Made by a program: the position numbers and the translations under genes. From positions 124,001-188,000 of the forward strand of contig MU623355.1 of NCBI GenBank assembly GCA_025201765.1: a stretch of 64,000 nucleotides of DNA, given 5' to 3'. The notes beneath the pieces are model-generated. The model ran no database searches. It had not been told where the DNA came from and was given only the letters and a program-made list of their open reading frames with translations. This DNA is from Daldinia sp. FL1419 (taxonomy: Eukaryota; Ascomycota; Sordariomycetes; Xylariales; Hypoxylaceae). Of the stretch, positions 47,516 through 57,844 are shown in pieces. Positions within the stretch are counted from its first letter, which is position 1, and every line of letters begins with the position of its first letter.

Positions 47516-48817
47516 ATGTCCCCATCAAGAGTTTCCATCGCCGTCGTTGGCACGTTTGATACGAAACTCGAGGAATTTCTATACCTTAGATCCCAAATCA
47601 TTCAGAATGACCCTACGCTGAATGTCATCTTAATCGATGCGGGCCGGTCCGCGGTGGAGCACGAAGCTATAACTATCAAGCATCGTGAAGTACTAAAGGC
47701 GAGCGGGTTCCAAGGAAGCCAAGGCGACCTCATGCAATGTCCTCGGGGCGCTCTCACCAAAATAATGACTAAAGGAGCTATCACAACCGTTAGGCAACTC
47801 AAGGACCATGAAAACATCCAGGCTATAATTGGCCTCGGCGGTAGTGGCGGGACAAGCATCGCCTCTGCTGTCATGAGAGAGCTTCCCGTGACGTTCCCCA
47901 AGCTTATCGTATCGACTATCGCCTCTAGCGACGTAAGCTCTTATGTCGCAGAGAACGATATTACCATGATGTACAGTGTGGTTGATATCGCAGGTCTGAA
48001 TGATGTATTGACAGCAGTAATAGACAACGCTGCAGCTGCGATCGTGGGCATGGCTAAGGCGTATGCGAAGAAAAGGAGTAAAGACGATAATAATATCAGG
48101 ACTGCTAAGAAGGGCATTGGAATAACAATGTTCGGGGTCACCACAAAAGGGGTAGAGGCTGCCCGCAAGTGGCTAGAATCCTACGGATTTGAAGTCTACG
48201 TGTTCCATGCTACGGGGTCTGGTGGAAGATCAATGGAAAAACTAGCTAAAGATGGTCGACTCCACGGCATACTTGATATCACTACCACTGAGCTGGCTGA
48301 TGAATTAGTCGGCGGTATTTTCAGCGCGGGTAGCAGCAGGCTAACAACCGCTGCCAAAGTAGGACTACCCCAAATCGTCAGCGTCGGTGCGCTAGATATG
48401 GTGAATTTCGGGCCCATGGATACCGTGCCAAAGGAATTCCGCGGCAGGAAACTCGTCGAGCACAATCCCTCTGTAACTATAATGCGGACGACAGAGCGAG
48501 AATGCGAAGAGTTGGGGAAGAGAATAGCAGAGAGGCTGAAAGAGAATTGTGTTAGGCCTGAGTTGACGGAAGTGTGGCTTCCTTTGAGGGGAGTAAGCAT
48601 ACTCGATGTAGAAGGACAGCCTTTTCACGATGAAGTGTCTGATGGTGCCTTATTCACGGCTATCAAAAATGGCCTTCGAAGGAGTGGAATATCAGTCAAG
48701 GAGCTCGATGTTGACATTAATGACCCGTATTGGTCTGAAAGCATAGCTAAAAGGCTCGCCGAGCTTATCGAGCAAAGGGAGACCGACGAATTTCATGATA
48801 AATCTACGATTTTCTAG
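47516..48817 (+). CDS. UPF0261 / Tm-1-like ATP-binding domain protein
   Basis: A single exon of 433 residues. The N-terminal VVGTFDTKLEEF (residues 10-21) and GLGGSGGTS (106-114) are the nucleotide-binding landmarks of UPF0261. Further matches are SDVSSYV, MYSVVDIAGLN, and FGVTTKGV followed by VFHATGSGGRSME. Alone, this domain is common in bacteria. In plants it is fused to a TIM-barrel, as in tomato Tm-1, whose N-terminal domain is known to bind viral replication proteins, an unrelated plant role. Here it is a separate gene diverging from the TIM-barrel gene at 46072. The biochemical role in fungi is unknown. Cytosolic by lack of any signal or membrane segment. Its 3' end is 87 bp from the P450 stop. 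Confidence 0.93.
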   Translation: MSPSRVSIAVVGTFDTKLEEFLYLRSQIIQNDPTLNVILIDAGRSAVEHEAITIKHREVLKASGFQGSQGDLMQCPRGALTKIMTKGAITTVRQLKDHENIQAIIGLGGSGGTSIASAVMRELPVTFPKLIVSTIASSDVSSYVAENDITMMYSVVDIAGLNDVLTAVIDNAAAAIVGMAKAYAKKRSKDDNNIRTAKKGIGITMFGVTTKGVEAARKWLESYGFEVYVFHATGSGGRSMEKLAKDGRLHGILDITTTELADELVGGIFSAGSSRLTTAAKVGLPQIVSVGALDMVNFGPMDTVPKEFRGRKLVEHNPSVTIMRTTERECEELGKRIAERLKENCVRPELTEVWLPLRGVSILDVEGQPFHDEVSDGALFTAIKNGLRRSGISVKELDVDINDPYWSESIAKRLAELIEQRETDEFHDKSTIF

Positions 48818-48904
48818 TCAGGCCTACTATACCGCTATGGCTAGATAGCTTCAAATCTATAGGTTTACCCGTGTAAATTATTTGCAACGCCCATGAATGA
48901 TGAA

Positions 48905-50858
48905 CTATGATGCGTCCTTAACCGCATCAGCAAGAAGCCTTTGAGCCTTGTCGGATCTGGGTTTAAAGACTACATCGAGCTTGCCAGGGTGGCTTGATAA
49001 TCCCGTGCTAAATTTGATAGTCTGCTCGATAGGGGTTCCATCTGGACCGATAGGCTTAGATATGTCAGTCGTAGCTATAAGCGTTGCCATGATTATCCAC
49101 ACAGACGCCTGTGCTAAGTGGCGTCCAACGCATACTCTAGGTTCTCTATTAGAAGCCCACTCATGGGAATATGATCTTGCATGTTCAACTTACCTACGAC
49201 CGAAACCAAATGGACCAACAAGTAGGGGCTCTCCATCCCCGCCTTCTTCCTTGGGGATATATCTATCCGGATTGAACTTTTCGGGATCCTTGTACACGCT
49301 TGGGTCTCTGGACATGGCGAATGTATTATAATAAACCACGGTCCTGATAAGTTAATTAGCAACTGTCCGAAACCGACTCTCTGGGCTTCAGGCATAATAC
49401 CCTTTAGGGATAAACATTCCCTTATAGACATCGTCCTCTAGGGATCTGTGGGGTATTCCGATGGGCGACAGGGGTCTCCATCTTGACACCTCTTCAACTA
49501 AATAGTCAATATAACGCAAGTTTGGCCTATCTTGGAATGTAGGCAGCCTCTCTGTCCCGACTACCTTGTCAATCTCGGCTCTTGCTTTTTCGAAAATTTC
49601 AGGGTTTAGCATCATATTTAGAATGGCAATAGTCGTTGTGGCGAATGTCTAGGAGAATACCGTGAGCGGTTTTGATCCCAGTTCTAGTATAGGAAACTGA
49701 CCGTATTGGAACCCGCGATAAAAACAGCACCAGAGGCACCTTGGATATCCCGAAGCGTTAACTCATTAGGAACACCTTGATCCTCGTTTTCCTTATACTT
49801 CGTGAGAAGTGAATATGCAAACGATGGATTGGCTGTTCCCTCGTCCTGACCTACGTTAGTGTGCGAAACAACGATGGCGCAAAGCGACTTACAAACTCCT
49901 TTTTGATGGCCGAGAAAGGTATATCGTGTAGATTTTTAATAGCCCACCCCCACTTCCGCGCGTGCTGCAAGCTTCTTGAGAAGTTAAGAAACTGTGGGAT
50001 ATATCGGACTTTAGGATTAGTTAGTCAAGTTATTGCGGTCTCTCCTATTTAGGGGCCCTACATGATGGTAAATAATCAACCAAGGCGGTTCCTGGATTTC
50101 CTCCCCCTCCAGTTGCCATGTTGGCTTCTATTGCGATTTTGATATAGGGATCATCATCGGATCTAACGATGACGCCGAATCCGATGCGAAGAACTATGGC
50201 TGATGCAAAACTTTGTTCCGGGTCGTCAGAAGTGTAATATGAAACTGGGCGTAACGTCGCAATACTTACCGCCGTAGTGAAAAGTCCCAGGCTTCAGGGC
50301 GCTTGAGAATTCTTGAGACTGCTTGCCTTGCTTCATCTTCTTGGATAGGCCTATAGTTCGTAATCGCCGTCTTGGTAAATCCCGTCTGCAGAGCCGAACG
50401 ATGCAAACGAAATCGCGGTCCGTACGGAAGAAAAGTTAATGTTAAACCCCATCCCATAACATCGAATAGGACGAATCGGGGTCTGTCTTGGTAATTGGCA
50501 CCGCGCTTATCTAAAAGCTCATTGGCGGCCTTTTGGGTGTTCAAGACAACCATATGGTTACCCAATACATTGAAGTAGATGATATCGGACTCTAACATCC
50601 ACTTAGCAACTATAGCATAGAAGTTGACCTAATGTACTCACTATGCTGCTTGGCGTATTCCATATGCTTCAAGTGGGCATTTTCGGTGGGTAGCCTCCTA
50701 AAATGCCCGAGAATCGGCTCCCCCGGAGGAGACGGTGGAAGTGGATACGGAAAGCTTCGATAGAAGATCCTAAAAACCCTATATAGAAATACTCCGGCGA
50801 CTACAAGAGCTACTATCAGGCGTGTAGGTGCCTCGATGAATGATTTAGCAATATCCAT
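48905..50858 (-). CDS. Cytochrome P450 monooxygenase
   Basis: Eight exons (50858-50642, 50591-50270, 50210-50062, 50008-49893, 49845-49702, 49648-49401, 49343-49194, 49145-48905) give 528 residues. All seven introns are 47-59 bp with GT-AG ends. An N-terminal membrane anchor (LIVALVVAGVFLYRVF) and a proline hinge (PYPLPPSPPG) place it on the endoplasmic reticulum. Later come AGSNTT of the I helix (312-317), ExxR in EEVSRWRP (Glu369, Arg372), PDRY, and the haem loop FGFGRREPRVCVGR with ligand Cys454. The fold is complete with no missing key residue. It resembles fungal P450s of the O-methylsterigmatocystin oxidoreductase type, but the substrate is unknown. It diverges from the FAD oxidase at 52046, suggesting shared secondary or xenobiotic metabolism. 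The start chosen is the first ATG before the anchor. Confidence 0.93.
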
Positions 50859-52045
50859 ATTGGGCCGTATAACCAAAATCTCTTGAGCTTAGAGCCTTCG
50901 ACATAGAGTGACCCCTCCTCTTACGTGTACATCATCACAACCCTAACCGTTAGTCAGTTTCGTTCTTAGTTGCGGATCAGCTCACGTATTTTTTCCTTTT
51001 TTGGTATCCCGAATACCATCAACTTTAGATTGAGTTGTGACTAGAAACTAGTTGCTGCTATAGCTTGGATGGGTTTCCAAGCTGTGGATATCGACATCCT
51101 CCGTTTGTAATCAGACAGAGATGGAGTTAGGTTCCAATTATCGGGAATAATATCAGAACCCCTGAATTCCAGCCCTATAACCCCACCACAACGGATAACC
51201 CCTACCAATAATAACGAATGCCTGGACGGATAACTCTTTACAGTATAATGCGTGTGCCGAATTATATAAAAGACACGCCACGCAAGCCACGTAATTTATC
51301 CCCGAGAAAATCGATACAAGGGCTTGCAGGTTCTCAAAACTACCTAAAATACCGATTGGTAACTTACGGATTCACCTAACCTAGTTCTCAGAAGCGACGG
51401 GAGTAAACCGGTGAGACGTTAGTATCGCTGAGTTGGGGAGGTACGTATATCTCACCGCAATTCACATGTACGGCACGGTGTCTAGGGTATATTGGACTAT
51501 CTTGTGTAAGACTTTCGTAGCTCCGAATGGGAGCGGCCGTTGGACATTAGGCTTTCGGTGTCATCGATGATAAAACTTTCCGGAGGTGTCGGGAACGTCG
51601 ACGAATGCTATAATCTGGTTTTTCTTAATCTACTATCTGATCACACCGCTTATATTCCACCATACGTTCATATCTAACTAGTATAAGGCGCCTATACCGG
51701 GAATTATACATCATGTGGATCTCAGCTTTGGCATGGACGGTGCCAACCATTCTTAGTGTGATGGTGTTGCCGCGGTTTTCAACTATATCCAGCTAAGACC
51801 TGTACATCATGAGAGCTATCCTTGTAGAGGATTATACAGATACTCAAAATCCTTTAAAACGACGAGTTCCTATTCTACTCTTCCCCAATACGCTTATATT
51901 TCAAGTCTATCAATCATCGGTAGCTTAGCATACAACACTCTTACTGCCGAGCACTTCGCAAGCTATCCGGAGGAACGCCTCATGCCCCACCACGTTCTGT
52001 TATATTTCATTCTGTGAATCTTTCCTAGGATTCCTTTAAGTGACC
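50859..52045. other. Divergent promoter of P450 and FAD oxidase
   Basis: 1.2 kb between opposed starts. A plus-strand TATATAAAAG near 51263 is too far from the oxidase start to be its core promoter. I see no open frame of interest. Confidence 0.5.
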
Positions 52046-53833
52046 ATGACCGCTCGCTGGTCTATTGGTCTTGTCCCGCTCGCAGTTCTCATAGCTGCCG
52101 TCGGAATCCGAAATATCAACAACGACAACGTTAGACAATGCTATTCTACTCCTGGAGATCCTTTATGGCCAAGCGAAAATGATTGGAATAGCTTAAACGA
52201 GACGGTTCGGGGGAAGCTCATTGCTAACATACCCCTAGCAGCTTCTTGCCACTATTCATATCTAGGCAAAAATGATACATACGACCAAGAGAAGTGCGAT
52301 GCACTCCGTGACGTGTGGTTCTTCCCAGAAACACACCTGGGATCACCATCGTCATCGATGTCCTATCAGTTCACCAACAACAGCTGCAACCCGTTTCTAG
52401 ACCCTGACACTCCATGCAGCCTTGGGTATCACGCCGAATACACCATCAACGCCACATCCGCTTCTGACTTGCAGGCTTCTGTTCGCTTCATCAAGAAGCA
52501 CAATATTCGCCTCATTATCCGCAATACCGGCCACGACTATCTGGGAAAATCCACGGGAGCGTACTCCTTAGCGGTTTGGACCCACCATATGAAATCGATG
52601 GAGCATATCCCTAAATACGAGCTTCCAGAGTCAGATTATCGAGGCCCTGCTATTAAAATGGGCGCCGGCGTCGAAAACATCGAAGCTTATAAGTTTGCGA
52701 ACTCGCATGGTCTTATGGTGGTCGGTGGCAACTGCCCGAACGTTGGGTTGGCTGGGGGGTATACGCAAGGTGGTGGCATCTCGATCTTGTCGTCTAAATA
52801 TGGTCTCGCCGCCGACCAGGTACTGTCCTTCGAGGTTGTGACCGCATCAGGGGACTTCATTACGGCCAGTCCAGCTGAGAATGTCGATTTGTTCTGGGCT
52901 CTACGTGGCGGTGGAGGAGGCACCTTTGGCATTGTTGTGTCCATGACAGCCAAGGCACATCCGGATACTTTTTTCTCGGCCGCCTATATGAATGTCTTCA
53001 ATAACGGAACTAACACGGATGCCATCTACTCGTCCTTGGGGACCTTTTTTCAATCACTACCCGGCCTTGTCGATGCTGGAGCCTGGGTCGTATGGGTTGC
53101 TGCACCTTTCGGGTTTATGGTTATACCAGCCATGGTCGCGGGCTTACATGCGGAGGAGTTGGATGCATTTCTACAGCCTACGAAGGACAAGATGGATCAA
53201 CTCGGACTTCAATATCAGTATTCTTCCTCTGATTTTCCCGACTTCATGGCAAGTTACAATTCCATACCGTCCATGTGGAATGTGTCGGACCATGTTCTCG
53301 GTGGTCGCTTAATGCCCCGCGAGGTTGTGCGAGATCAGGACAGCACCGATGCTTTAGTAAATGCCGTACGCACTATCAGCTCTCAAGCTCTTATGTCCGG
53401 TGTTGCATTCAACGTTGCCAATGCCGTTTCATCTCCTAGCGACGTGGCTGCCAACCCCTACTTCCGCAAGACACTTTTCAGCGCTGTCCTAGGCGCGCCG
53501 ATTAACTACACCAACTGGGCCGCAACCAGAGCAGCACAAGACCAAGTCACGTATAAACTCTTGCCGGAACTAAAAGCTCTTACTCCCAACGGGGCTGGCT
53601 ATCTTAGTGAAGCTGACTTCCAGGAGTCCGACTTCAAGACTACGTTTTACGGTGGTCATTACGATAAGCTCCTGGCTATCAAGCAGAAGTTCGACCCTGA
53701 CAGCATCTTTTACGCCAAGACGGCCGTTGGAAGCGACCAATGGGAAGAGCGAATAGATGGGAGGTTGTGTAGAAAGTCCAGGACTTGGGATATTAATATA
53801 CTTAACTTGATAAGGGAATATGTTCGAGTATAG
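52046..53833 (+). CDS. FAD-linked oxidase (berberine-bridge type)
   Basis: An intronless 595-residue frame. I start at the ATG in MTARWSIGLVPLAVL, which gives a signal peptide or anchor, since the upstream GTG is not a likely start. The FAD-binding PCMH domain spans about 130-310. LIIRNTGHDYLGKSTG carries His163 at the position used for covalent FAD attachment in the family, and GGYTQGGGISILSSKYGLAADQ is the second flavin loop. The C-terminal FDPDSIFYAKTAVGSDQWEE is a BBE-like segment near 560. Many Asn-x-Ser/Thr sites suggest a secreted or lumenal glycoprotein. Such oxidases catalyse oxidation or cyclisation in natural-product pathways. The neighbouring divergent P450 supports that idea. Substrate unknown. 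Confidence 0.92.
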   Translation: MTARWSIGLVPLAVLIAAVGIRNINNDNVRQCYSTPGDPLWPSENDWNSLNETVRGKLIANIPLAASCHYSYLGKNDTYDQEKCDALRDVWFFPETHLGSPSSSMSYQFTNNSCNPFLDPDTPCSLGYHAEYTINATSASDLQASVRFIKKHNIRLIIRNTGHDYLGKSTGAYSLAVWTHHMKSMEHIPKYELPESDYRGPAIKMGAGVENIEAYKFANSHGLMVVGGNCPNVGLAGGYTQGGGISILSSKYGLAADQVLSFEVVTASGDFITASPAENVDLFWALRGGGGGTFGIVVSMTAKAHPDTFFSAAYMNVFNNGTNTDAIYSSLGTFFQSLPGLVDAGAWVVWVAAPFGFMVIPAMVAGLHAEELDAFLQPTKDKMDQLGLQYQYSSSDFPDFMASYNSIPSMWNVSDHVLGGRLMPREVVRDQDSTDALVNAVRTISSQALMSGVAFNVANAVSSPSDVAANPYFRKTLFSAVLGAPINYTNWAATRAAQDQVTYKLLPELKALTPNGAGYLSEADFQESDFKTTFYGGHYDKLLAIKQKFDPDSIFYAKTAVGSDQWEERIDGRLCRKSRTWDINILNLIREYVRV

Positions 53834-54285
53834 AGAGGCGGGTGCGTCTGCAAAAGTAACAACTTCCTAAATTATATACCAAGGCTAATAGCCTCGATAT
53901 TTGTTGTCAAAGTCGTTGAATTCGAGCACGCCGATATTAAAATATCGACTCATTTCGGCGGTCGACTTTCCCGAATTGTTGCGAAAGCCGTACGGCAAGC
54001 CTGGCTATGGCAAGGGTCGAGTCGCATTCAGTCTCCAATACGAGGTTTAGAGGGGATGCTATAGAGGAAGATAGCACCACTCCACAAGCGCTGCTACTTG
54101 CCTAACCGTAGCTGATCTTGGCTCGCGATGAATAGGAAGCCGATAGTTTGTTCTAGATTTTATCTCGTGTATATAAAGCTCGATAACTCTTATATTGAAA
54201 GAATATGGAATTCGCTGGTTTTATCAAGTCGAACACCTACAGTTAGTTGACCAGACACTAGTATCTACTTCGAGAAGCCTACAAT
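53834..54285. other. Intergenic, promoter of the 54286 gene
   Basis: Holds the TATA box described separately. Nothing else seen. Confidence 0.55.
54170..54177 (+). promoter_or_regulatory. Candidate TATA box for the secreted protein at 54286
   Basis: TATATAAA, about 110 bp before the start codon. Confidence 0.4.
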
Positions 54286-54697
54286 ATGCGTATCACAGCT
54301 ATCGCGAGTCTCGTTGGTATCGTAGCGGTTGCGAACTCGACTCCTACACCTCAAGCAGACCCTCCTGAGACCGACCTTTGCCTTCAGAGAAAGTTCTTGT
54401 CGGCCAATTTATGCTCGGAAATCGACCCGACGTATACCAATGAGACGTTGCCAGGCCTAGGTTGGTATTGCTGCTGGCATCAGGGACCGTTCGCGCCTCC
54501 ACCAGCTTTACCCGTATCGTAAGTGACCAGAATGAATATACACACAAATATATATAAATATATATCTATATGATTTATATCGTACTAATATTCCTACGAA
54601 TAGAGCCTGGTTGACCTTTGCAGAGGATGGATCGGTTGCAAACCGTTGCTTGGCGAGTGGAAGTTGCAAGGAAGGGTTGCCCGACGGCCGTAGTTAA
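54286..54697 (+). CDS. Small secreted cysteine-rich protein
   Basis: Exons 54286-54518 and 54604-54697 across an 85-bp GTAAGT/GAATAG intron encode 108 residues. The start opens the signal peptide MRITAIASLVGIVAVANS. The mature chain has six cysteines, including an adjacent pair in WYCCW, a pattern common in small secreted fungal effectors. The second exon restores SAWLTFAEDG and contributes two of the six cysteines. No named domain is recognised. It is transcribed away from the FAD oxidase. Coding status and export are well supported, but the role in host interaction or development is only a possibility. Confidence 0.75.
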
Positions 54698-54970
54698 ATT
54701 AAAGGAATTACCCTTGTACCATTTATGATGGTAAATAAATACGAAGCCTCTCTGTCTATTCTGTCGCGGTGATATGCGTTACAAATATAACTTTAGGGGG
54801 TAGACTTTAGGGGATAGGAGGGGAGACACCGGTAAACAACGCCTAAATACAGTGATGTAACGGGTTATTTGGCTGTCCTATCGCTCTTACGTAACAAGCG
54901 GTATAATCGATAATGATTAAATAAAGCTCCAAATTTTATCGATCCATCTCAAGATTATCCTCTCCAAGAA

Positions 54971-55002
54971 ATTTCAAAATTTCAAAATTTCAAAATTTCA
55001 AA
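54971..55002 (+). repeat. Tandem repeat, four copies of ATTTCAAA
   Basis: Four exact head-to-tail 8-base copies followed by an A run. Likely variable in length between isolates. Confidence 0.7.
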
Positions 55003-55043
55003 AAAAAACACCTACAAAAATGCTCGCCTTTAGATGACAAAGA

Positions 55044-55068
55044 CATACCTACCTACCTACCTAGGTAA
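55044..55068. repeat. CCTAGG-centred repeat copy with CCTA tandem
   Basis: CATACCTACCTACCTACC leads into CCTAGGTAAAC. It lies about 60 bp before the 55130 start, possibly in its promoter or leader. Confidence 0.5.
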
Positions 55069-55129
55069 ACACCTACCGAATTGATCATACTCGAGACCAT
55101 TACCTTATACCTAGGTACACTCTTCCGAC

Positions 55130-55423
55130 ATGGCGACGACTCCTAATCCTAAGCGCTCTGCCGGCCCTCAACCAGCTGCTACGGCGCAACATGCGCAACC
55201 TTCACCGCGACCCGTCGCACCAAGACCGAGTCGAATCAATCCTTCGAGTCCCGAATATAGGCGAGCCGCCAGGAAATATACGCAGCTGATGGTTGCTATG
55301 CCCATATTACTGGTTACTTCCTATTTTCTATTCGACCGACTCGCTTTAGGCCACGAGCCCAAGGCTTTACCTAAGAGACCTACGATGGACGCCGCCAGAG
55401 CGACGGAACAAAACAAGAGTTGA
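55130..55423 (+). CDS. Small single-pass membrane protein
   Basis: A 97-codon intronless frame with a strong ATG context (GACATGG). The N-terminal 40 residues are Pro/Ala-rich and basic (PSPRPVAPRPSRI). A conserved-looking segment follows (SSPEYRRAARKY), then one hydrophobic helix near 53-70 (LMVAMPILLVTSYFLF), then a short charged tail. The layout resembles small mitochondrial or ER tail-region proteins conserved in ascomycetes. An N-terminus rich in Arg without acidic residues would fit mitochondrial targeting. Family unknown to me. Coding status is likely. Confidence 0.65.
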   Translation: MATTPNPKRSAGPQPAATAQHAQPSPRPVAPRPSRINPSSPEYRRAARKYTQLMVAMPILLVTSYFLFDRLALGHEPKALPKRPTMDAARATEQNKS

Positions 55424-56031
55424 AGATTATTTCGACCGCTCCGATTATTAGACAGTCAATAATGCACCGCACCGTATCGAGATAGTGGTGGTGATGCTGC
55501 TCTGCTTGTTCCCGACCTTCAACGGCAATGGACCAAGGGACGGGACGTTTATCGGCGTCTTGCGGTTGGATTCGCAACCGTAGAGAAGGATCCAAACAAT
55601 ATTCGAATTGCCTAGGTTAGGTATTCTGCGAAGGCGATGGTTTGGGAGTAAAAGGATTATTCAAACCAAGCGACCTAAAAATTATCTAGACAAGGAATCT
55701 ACATTCTCTATATTGTCTTCCCTTTGAACTCTCTACCCGTCAGATTGTTCTACTCTATCAATGCTTTCTTATCGTCAATACGATTGATTCACAAGGACAA
55801 GTCAGATCATCTCTTTGATTCCCAGTCAAAAAAGGAAGCAGAGTCCCGAATCATGATCACTCGTGATCAATCCCAAGTCTTCACAATACCATTGATATAA
55901 AAGGCTTACCCGCTCTCTTGGCCGACAAATATTGTAGGTTACTGACCTTTATACAAAAACTTCCAAACTTTCTACCCTCCCCTTTTCAAATCTCCCTTTC
56001 AATAATCGCAACGAATATTATCGTAGCAATC
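55424..56031. other. Intergenic, CVNH promoter
   Basis: Includes a TATA box and a CT-rich leader before the lectin gene. The minus frame at 55380-55595 is a shadow. Confidence 0.55.
55896..55902 (+). promoter_or_regulatory. TATA box for the CVNH gene
   Basis: TATAAAA, 130 bp before the start codon, followed by a CT-rich leader that ends in CAATC before the ATG. Confidence 0.5.
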
Positions 56032-56493
56032 ATGAAGACAAGCTTTGTCTCCGCTCTGGCGATTTTGCCTATCCTTACCACCATCTCAGCATTCGAAGTA
56101 GCCGACATCTACCAGAAAACCCTTGGTAACTCGGACTGCACTGGCATCCACTTGACAGACGGCCACGTCCTCCGCGCTAATTGTGTTAGGGCCGGATATG
56201 GAAGTCGTATGGATTACGATCTTGATCTCAACAGCTGTTTTGCCAACTACGTGGGCTCGCTCAACCACGTCGCCAATGGAGGATTCGCAGGTTCGTGCAC
56301 AGATTGCCATATGCACGGTACGAAGTTATCGTGCGAGTGCTTGCTCGGCGCGGGTCGTGGCGTCAAGCACACCGAATATCAGCTCGATGCTTGGGATGTT
56401 ATCCAGATCGACGATGATACCATGAACTGTGATAGCACCAAAGGTCTCGAGATGAGAGACGCTGGGAAGAGTGCACGCTTCTTCACTGCGTAA
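56032..56493 (+). CDS. Secreted cyanovirin-N homology (CVNH) lectin
   Basis: A 153-codon intronless frame. The frame is open upstream, but the ATG chosen begins MKTSFVSALAILPILTTISA, a clear signal peptide. The rest shows the CVNH two-fold pattern: SDCTGIHLTDGHVLRANC in the first repeat with DLDLNSCFANYVGSL, then GSCTDCHMHGTKLSCEC in the second with EYQLDAWDVIQID. CVNH proteins are mannose-binding lectins found in cyanobacteria, ferns and filamentous fungi. This one has more cysteines than the classic form, suggesting extra disulfides for an extracellular life. Its role may be self or non-self glycan recognition. Family call is strong by motif, ligand is not known. Confidence 0.88.
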   Translation: MKTSFVSALAILPILTTISAFEVADIYQKTLGNSDCTGIHLTDGHVLRANCVRAGYGSRMDYDLDLNSCFANYVGSLNHVANGGFAGSCTDCHMHGTKLSCECLLGAGRGVKHTEYQLDAWDVIQIDDDTMNCDSTKGLEMRDAGKSARFFTA

Positions 56494-57432
56494 TATATTG
56501 ATTTTGATTGCATCTTCAACCATAACTAGTTCTCGCTTTGCTAGGAGGCCCCCTTTGGGACTATCCTCAATCATTATATGTACCCGAGGTATCTTAAATA
56601 CCTGGAATAGAGATGGATTGCCTGTGGTATGAGGCAAATACCCCTTTTTAGTATTTGACAATAAAATTATTCTCTTTCAAACATTTCCCATTGAATTGTC
56701 TTCGTATCTTTCTTGATGAATTATCGTTGGCGTAGGTGTTATATATCGCCCTCTTCGATGCCCATACCATCCTACCAACGCACGACTCCTGAAAATTGAA
56801 ATATTACCCCCGCAACTAAGGGAATATCGCATAAATATGGCATTTCCTATTCCGTAACGGTTAGTCTTTAACTTAAATATGGAACGAACCCATCCTACTA
56901 TCATAGGCCACGTCGACTACCTTTTCGAGTGCTCAAACTCAACGGTCACAGAACCACTTCGTGCTAATATGCTTCACGCCACGCTACATTCAATCAAATT
57001 CTTCGTTCTCGTGGATTTCCATACCAAGGCTACAAGGGGACAATCGCCATTATCCTAAGCCCCAAAGATGGCAAGGATGGCAACAATGGATTGATAGTGG
57101 CTTACAATAGTCTACTCTTACGACAAAGAATCTTTGATCAAATCTGAACTGATCGGTGGGAATGAATAAAGAATACATTGTGATTCATATCCAAGAACTC
57201 TATTAAATTAGGTACATTATCTCCTTGTCTTCGCGCTGATTACGCTCTTATAAACCCACTACTTCGACATGTCTCAGGTTCCCAACGACATGTAAATATC
57301 AAGATCAATTTCAGGGGAATCCAGACCTGCATTGTACCATAGCGAAGCACCTAGCACCTAGCACCTAGCAACCGAGAAACCACTACGGGGCGTAGATCAA
57401 GGCAATAGGTAAGATTTCCTATCAGCCTCATC
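56494..57432. other. Intergenic
   Basis: AT-rich, with a triple CACCTAG repeat near 57349. No gene supported. Confidence 0.5.
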
Positions 57433-57567
57433 ATGGAAACTGTCGTTCCCGCCACCATGGCTCGTGAGATACACTGGCTCGCGTGCCTTACGACGTTTAA
57501 CGTTGTGATGCTCGGTGCTGTTCTTGCTACTGCTTGGAAGAAGAAGAGATGTGCGGAGCTGAGATAA
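57433..57567 (+). CDS. Possible 44-residue membrane microprotein
   Basis: A short frame from ATG to TAA. The second in-frame ATG at 57457 has a near-ideal context (GCCACCATGG). The peptide has a hydrophobic stretch (CLTTFNVVMLGAVLATAW) ending in KKKR, the positive-inside pattern of a single-pass membrane peptide. No relative known to me. Expression and conservation are untested, and chance occurrence is quite possible. Confidence 0.3.
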   Translation: METVVPATMAREIHWLACLTTFNVVMLGAVLATAWKKKRCAELR

Positions 57568-57844
57568 GGCCTCAAGAAAATGCGCATTTTTCGTCGAGAT
57601 TTCACATGGTGAGGTCAAGTATATAATTTTCACGATATTCGGGTTAGCATACGGTATATTGGATTCGTAGGTAATTACGTAGGATTTCCCTTCGGCGGTG
57701 TTAATATTATTACGCAGATCGGCAAGCCTGATCTAGCTATTGTTTATTTCCTTCGTTTATGCCTCTTCATCTTGTCTTTTACCCTGGGCGATGTCTTTGT
57801 TCGCCTATATTTTCTACCGATCCCAGCTGGCATACCGCCACTTT

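Larger units (their letters stand above)
54698..55129. other. Intergenic with short repeats
   Basis: Contains the tandem ATTTCAAA repeat and a CCTAGG palindrome just upstream of the 55130 gene. No gene seen. Confidence 0.55.
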
